Shown here piece by piece: positions 58,820-64,000 of a DNA stretch of 64,000 bases. This DNA comes from Phycomyces nitens (lineage: Eukaryota; Mucoromycota; Mucoromycetes; Mucorales; Phycomycetaceae). Positions within the stretch are counted from its first letter, which is position 1; each line of letters starts with the position of its first letter. Location: the NCBI GenBank assembly GCA_022702545.1, contig JAHRBC010000006.1:3127501-3191500 (forward strand), given 5' to 3'. The notes below the pieces were generated by a model. The model ran no database searches. It had not been told where the DNA came from and saw nothing but the letters and a program-made list of their open reading frames with translations. Made by a program: the position numbers and the translations under genes.

Positions 58820-61306
58820 CTATTGATAATTTTGAGCATAGGCTGGGTTGGTGGTGGAGTAAGGCTGGTCAGCAGTGGGAGCAGGTGGGTATCCATAAGA
58901 AGTCTGGTTGGAAGGTGGTGTATAGCTGTTGGGACCACCAGAAGGATCCTGGGGATATCCCATATATTGGCCTGGTGAAGTGGTACGATAGCCAATGTCT
59001 TGGGTTTCTCCATTGTTGCCATTAGAGTATCCAGCAGGAGGATAACCGGAAGATACTGGATGAGGAGAAGGATACGGAGGCTGTGCATTCTGATCACCAG
59101 AAAACCCTTGATGATTTGGATTATAGTCGTATGTTGGAGTAGCAGAGTTGTGTGCAGGTGGATATTGTTGCTGAGGTTGTTGTTGCTGAAATTTTTGCTG
59201 TTGATCCGGATAACCATAAGGAGATTGCTGTTGTTGACGAGCTACGGGTGATGAGGCCTGCTGTGGATAGCCATAGGGCGATTGTTGCTGGGGTTGTTGC
59301 TGGGGTTGTTGCTGGGGTTGTTGCTGGGGTTGCTGCTGAGACTGTTGTTGTTGAGGCTGTTGCTGTTGAGGCTGTTGCTGTTGAGGTTGCTGCTGTTGAG
59401 GCTGTTGCTGTTGAGAATAAGGTGGGTATCCTTGGTAGCCAAAGTAGTTCTCTGGGGGTACATTGCTGGCTTGTTGTTGATCAGGATAACCATAAGGCTG
59501 GGCTGGTGGGTACCCATTGTTTGCTAGCTAGGATATCAGTACACATTTTATCCCACTTATTATTGTTCTTGTACTTACTACCCGGGGCAGAGTATCTAGC
59601 AATAGAGCTACCAAGCATTCTATCGTATGTGGTCCGTGCTTGCAAAAACTTTTCGTTCAAGGCTACAAGTTCATCTATGACATCATGGATAGATTCAGTA
59701 TATATAAATATTAAATCATACGGATATTAATCCCATATTACCTTTCTTTAGACTATATTTCTCGATCAAGCGTATCAACTTTGGTCTGATGGCTAGAGTA
59801 CTGTTGTAAAGTGATTGGAGTTCTTCATTTTCAGAAAACGCATCCTTTCGAGGATCAATCTTTGATAGGATTTCCAACAGACGTTCGACATTATGGAGCT
59901 CTCCCATAACCTCTTCTTCTGTCTGTGCTTCTTTTCGTATGTCTGCCGAAGAAGGCTCAATGATCTTTTCCTACTCGCATCAGTTTAATACCAAGAGTCT
60001 CTTTCTTTCTCTCTTTCTCTTTCTCTTTTGAAACCAAAATCGATCCTTACCACATAGTTGACTGGAAATATGCCAGTCTTTCCGCGCAATTCACCTTTCC
60101 ACCAGTCACGATAAACGCTTTCGAGCACGCGAATTATATCTCCCTTTTGAAACCCAAGTTCTCCTTGCTCTGTTGGTTGGAAATCATACAGTGCACGAAC
60201 ACGCGATATCTTTTCCGATTCTTTGGTCTCTACGGGCTATTAAATAAAAGCAACCCATAAGCAAAGGTGCAATAATGAGCCCTCAGCAAAGCGCATTACC
60301 TTTGGGTCTTCCTTGATTGGTGTAGACCGTTTGAATGATTTGCGATTCTCTGTCTCTGACAACGACAAGGCCAGTGCCAGCTGGAACTCTTCTTCTTCCT
60401 TTTGCTTATCCAGCTCAGACTAGAATGCGTCCGGCCAACAAATCAATATACTGCAAGGTCTCTATTGACAACCATCACTAATATTCACCTGAGTAAACTC
60501 CTTCTTTGGTTTCTGAGGCGATGGGAACTGAATTCCCTCTGCACGGAGCGACTGGTAGACAGAATTAATCAGGCCGAGGGAAGAGTCTGCTCTGAATTCA
60601 AACGAGCAAAATTGAATGAACTCGAGTGTTCTCTTTCTCACACGCTCATGTACTGTCTATAGAGTTATAATTTAGCCACCGTCAATCTTGAAAGCTTATA
60701 TTCAATTTGCTACCTTGTCATGGACAATCTTGATTAGTACGTTTGTGAACGCACGCGATGAAATTTCTCGATGGACAGTGATGTCTGTGTTCTTAATAAG
60801 TGCCTCTGCCAGCTAATAATAGACATATGGAAACAAGGTTGAGTTATTTTAAGACAATATCAGGCTATCTAAACATGTGCTGATGGACACTATATAATAG
60901 GCTTACAGTCAATGCATAAAGCTGTACGTTGGCGTTACGGCTTAAAAGGCGCTTTTGAAGAGCAGAAATGCAATCGCGGGCACTAGAACAACAACAAGAG
61001 CATAAGTTTTGAGATTCCAGATGCCAAGACTAATTAAGATTAAGCCAGGTTTATAAATGATAGACACTAGAGAAGAAGAAGAAAATAAGATAGACAAAGG
61101 CTACCTCTCTGCAGGAGTGCCAGCAACCTTGTCACAGACACTGAGAATAAGTTCCCAATTCTCTGTTGTGAGATTCTCGTCTGTGGCAGCAACTAAGAGA
61201 TTGTTAAAGAGTTTGTCAGTTAATGCTGCTCAGGAGCGTGCTTTAGAATCCTTGATTGTTTCGACTTACTAACAATCTCTTCGAATGGGTTAGGTTTTGA
61301 AAACAT
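58820..61306 (-). CDS. HSE1: ESCRT-0 subunit Hse1/STAM
   Basis: Binds ubiquitinated cargo at endosomes together with Vps27 and starts multivesicular-body sorting. The start at 61306 gives [14 protein letters not shown]. The VHS domain shows [34 protein letters not shown] and [12 protein letters not shown]. The UIM follows at [13 protein letters not shown]. The SH3 domain runs from [17 protein letters not shown] through [24 protein letters not shown]-like helical segment ([20 protein letters not shown], then [20 protein letters not shown]) comes next. The last third is Pro/Gln/Tyr-rich low complexity with a long polyQ/PQQQ tract. The domain order VHS-UIM-SH3-GAT is diagnostic. Confidence 0.96.
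59275..59420 (-). repeat. Gln/Pro-coding repeat (PQQQ and polyQ) in Hse1
   Basis: Tandem GTTGTTGCTG-type units encode repeated Gln-Gln-Pro-Gln blocks. Antisense frames through it make Leu/Val-rich nonsense proteins. Confidence 0.9.
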
Positions 61307-62139
61307 GGTGAGTTAGTTGATGCAGAGGAAGGAGACCCGCCTTTGTGGCAAAAGAACAAACTGTGCTCGGGGCTTACATCATCTCCGCAGCTACCCATTG
61401 CCTTTTTAGGAACAAAGGGATACCGTTACAGTAGAAAGCGAGCCACGAATTTAACAGTAGATTAAAAAGCATAGTGAAGGTATGTATGAATTTATATATA
61501 AATATATATATATTAAAAAAAAGGTTGGGTTTGTCTTGGTGGCTAATTGTGACATAAAAGACCATATTATTTAAGCTTATTATAAGGTGCTCACTATTGT
61601 CAAGCTGACCAAAACTCTCCTTGGCAATCTTTCTCTGCAAAAACTACCCAATTTTACAAGTAGAAATATCTGTCAAGGACAATAATAGTCGACTTTTTAT
61701 GGTTTCAATATATATATTTCAGCAAGATACAGATATGAATTATGTTGGGTGGAATCAAGCCTGCTCTAACAAAGAAATAGATCTTTAGTTCTGCTATAAA
61801 AGAGGTCTATATTATATGCTTTAAGCGTAGTGGCTCCGGTGCCAATTTGCGCTAATTAAATTTGCATTTAGCTTTTTTTTTATTGCTCCAATTTTCACTT
61901 TTGCGCCAAGCTCTAATTACACTTTAATTCTAATCATCTAAATCAAATTCAATGGATCATCTATTCTTTTATAATGATGGTCAAGGTGGCATTGCAAGCT
62001 AGCAATGAAATGATGATATAGATTTACAAGAATATGCTGATAATTTCAACATCATAACACTTGCAACAATGAACAAACCTTACTCAACAAACAAATACAA
62101 AATAAAAGTAAAAAAAAAGTAACAGATCTTGATCATGAA
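61307..62139. other. Intergenic, right shoulder of the gene-rich core
   Basis: AT-rich, with TATA tracts near 61495-61512 and several homopolymer runs. No gene was recognised; transposon debris starts near 62140. Confidence 0.5.
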
Positions 62140-62960
62140 ATGGAGCAACTTTCAAAAGATGTTTAAAAGGAAGGAGTAGCAAAGGAACAATACAATAATT
62201 AATTGGATAAATAAAAATCTATCTTTTATTACTTCTTCAGAAAATTAAGCTATGGAAAATTGCTCCTTTGCTAAAAGGACCATGGATCATGTTCAGACTG
62301 GTCAGCTGTTGGCAAGAAAGCTTAAAGAGGACCATGATTGGAATATCTCGGGAAAAAAAAAGTGAGCAAGGTCAATCTGCCCAAATCACAGTTGAAGGAG
62401 GAATACAAAGGCCACATCATAGACATGTTAATTATCTCCAAAGCAACAAGGCAAGATGAAGTTGACAGCTTTGGAAAAGTATTCAAAGGCTTCAGTCTCA
62501 AAAAAGAAAGACTGTTGTAAGCAATTTTATATTTTACAAATGTAAGTTGACAGTGAAAAGAGCTACTTTACACCCTGTAAAAATAAATCGTCCTGAAAAC
62601 ATTAAAGATCGCTTTTTATGAATATCAATATAACTAAAGACCGACATGGGCTTGTAGAATCGTGTGTTTGTATATGAGGCTGGACTCAACATCAGCGTGA
62701 TACCTCACAGCGCTCGTTCTCTTAGTGATATACCAAAAATAGTGGTGGTTCTAATTACTCACTATATAGCACATATACGACCCCAATTCTCATACGTATT
62801 GTGGCTCTGAAGCCCAGGATACAGAAAATATAAAATTGTAATTCTGACAGTTTTTGTAAATCAAATATTTGAGCAATTATTAGACAGTTTCATTGGTTGT
62901 AAAGGGCAGTGTAAGAATATAGAATACTATCAGCTCACTGATTTCTCTCCGCAATCAAAT
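62140..62960 (+). mobile_element. Decayed Tc1/IS630-type transposase
   Basis: A helix-turn-helix-like region reads KSQLKEEYKGHIIDML then VDSFGKVFKGFSLKKER (62380-62520), similar in layout to the N-terminal part of Tc1-like transposases of Mucorales. After a broken stretch comes NRVFVYEAGLNISVIPHSAR (about 62653-62712), followed by SLSDIPKIVVV. This resembles the first DDE block with consensus FxDExGFN..., with the catalytic Asp replaced by Tyr. Stops and frame changes separate the pieces. Ends were not found. The call rests on motif resemblance. Confidence 0.55.
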
Positions 62961-62994
62961 CATTCATAAAAAAAATATACAGGACAATGGAAAA

Positions 62995-64000
62995 ATGAGA
63001 ACATCAAATGGACGACAAAATCCGTCTGATTCTACACAGAGTACAATCAACAGCCTACGAATTCCACCTCAGAACAGCCTTAATGACTATCTTGCCCACC
63101 CACCTACAGTCTCGCCCACTGGGATTTCGCTGTTGTCATTGTCACAATCTGACAAACCCGTTCCAATTTTCGGCAACTAGACCCGTATAGCTCATAAATC
63201 CAGTAACAATTTTCGATGATGTCTATGCGAAAGCAAAACTAGCTCAGCAAAAGTCAAAACAAATGTGGATTTCTTCGAATGAAGACAATGCTGTTGTTTT
63301 TGACATCACATATAATGGCTTAGACGCCGGCCAGTTCTTTCAGACCCTCAAGTCCCAGTACCCTAGTGTAGTAGTGGTTTTGGGACAAGACCGTATGGAT
63401 AGAAATATAACACTTGTTCCCTTTGTCAATATCGAAGATGTGCCCAGGGCATGCTCATATGGCGTTGTCGTTGGACACCGAACTCTCTTAGTCACCCCTA
63501 CATTTGGCGGGAATATCAATATCCTTCATGTACATCTCGATAAGTTACCTCTCTGCAGGGCAGATAAATTAGAGCCTCATGTTCAAAAAGTAATGGGCCT
63601 TTTTGGTCGGGGGTTCATATTGGGTTGTATATGGATCCCCAGTTTCAATTGTTTGGAGACAAAGGTTTTAGCGTGCAAGACGCTGCTTCAAGGGAAGAAG
63701 TTGGCCATATTACCTTACCACATAAGGCTGACTTTTGTGGGGAACGAGAGATTTATTCCAAGTGACATGTAATTATTGTTATGAAGAGGGTCATAAGAAA
63801 GCAAACTGTGAAGAGAGAACAAAGAGCTCTAGCATGTGCTATAGCTATAGAAAGCCAGGTCACATTCGAGCACAATTCCCTGAAGTAATTGAGAAGGAGC
63901 TTAAGAATCAACACCAATAAGATCCCCTCTTTACCTCACAAGACAATGGAGTCAGCCACGGTCAGCTCACTGAAGACTTGGCCCACCTAGCCGGAGAGAA
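62995..64000 (+). mobile_element. LINE ORF1 (gag-like) fragment, runs off the window
   Basis: Broken frames read MRTSNGRQNPSDSTQSTINS, then a long piece at 63263-63772 with FDITYNGLDAGQFFQTLKSQ and VVVGHRTLLVTPTFGGNINI. Two CCHC-like knuckles follow at about 63770-63880: CNYCYEEGHKKANC and the degenerate CYSYRKPGHIRAQF. This order, an RRM/gag-like core followed by zinc knuckles, is that of ORF1 of non-LTR retrotransposons in Mucoromycota. The second knuckle has lost cysteines and the frame shifts at least twice, so the copy seems dead. The reverse transcriptase would lie beyond 64000. Confidence 0.7.

Noticed and set aside
59152..59730. Plus-strand Val/Ala and Leu repeat frames
   Set aside because: Antisense of the polyQ/PQQQ tract of Hse1.

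Overview
The window reads as nuclear DNA of a filamentous fungus, most likely an early-diverging one of the Mucoromycota (Phycomyces/Mucor-like). The grounds are AT-rich spacers with many microsatellites, intron-dense genes (typical introns 45-90 bp, GT-AG with two GC-AG cases), two fungal Zn2Cys6 regulators, and fungal proteins such as Nma111, an HDA1-type deacetylase, an Hse1 ESCRT-0 subunit and a Cue5-like adaptor. The phylum is an inference; no rRNA or tRNA was seen. I rebuilt many gene models by hand. Where exon boundaries are given, the exons sum to an open frame.

Layout. 0-3.1 kb is transposon debris: a Tc1 fragment and a 1.64-kb element with 94-bp terminal inverted repeats. 4.5-10.4 kb holds a Zn2Cys6 regulator, galactose-1-phosphate uridylyltransferase and a small membrane protein. 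10.8-22.6 kb holds a POLD3/Cdc27-like polymerase delta subunit, a class II histone deacetylase with a long N-terminal extension, an ACOT9-like thioesterase and the HtrA-like protease Nma111. 22.8-31.4 kb holds a broken Nup58/Nup49 3' copy, an unknown protein, a PQ-loop membrane protein, mitochondrial bL28, an HP1/Swi6 chromodomain protein and a Nopp140/Srp40 nucleolar phosphoprotein. 34.1-46.6 kb holds a secreted pepsin-fold protein that seems catalytically dead, a metacaspase, a second Zn2Cys6 regulator with a second small membrane protein beside it, and a medium-chain reductase. 48.2-61.3 kb holds a Cue5-like CUE protein, an AAGAB/Irc6-like adaptin binder, an Ngl2-like nuclease, a BRE/BABAM2-like protein, a LINE remnant, Nup58/Nup49 and Hse1/STAM. 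61.3-64 kb returns to debris: a degenerate Tc1-type transposase and the ORF1 of a LINE running off the edge.

There is no operon logic, but two themes stand out. Ubiquitin/endosome factors (CUE adaptor, AP-1 binder, BRE-like, Hse1) lie within 13 kb. The regulator/membrane-protein pair occurs twice, about 35 kb apart. Points most worth a second look are the inverted-repeat element, whose long frame has eight stops each one transition from a sense codon; the dead pepsin homologue; the deacetylase with a regulatory-looking extension and a 14-nt exon carrying its zinc-ligand motif; and the Nup58 fragment that reads past the stop of the intact gene.
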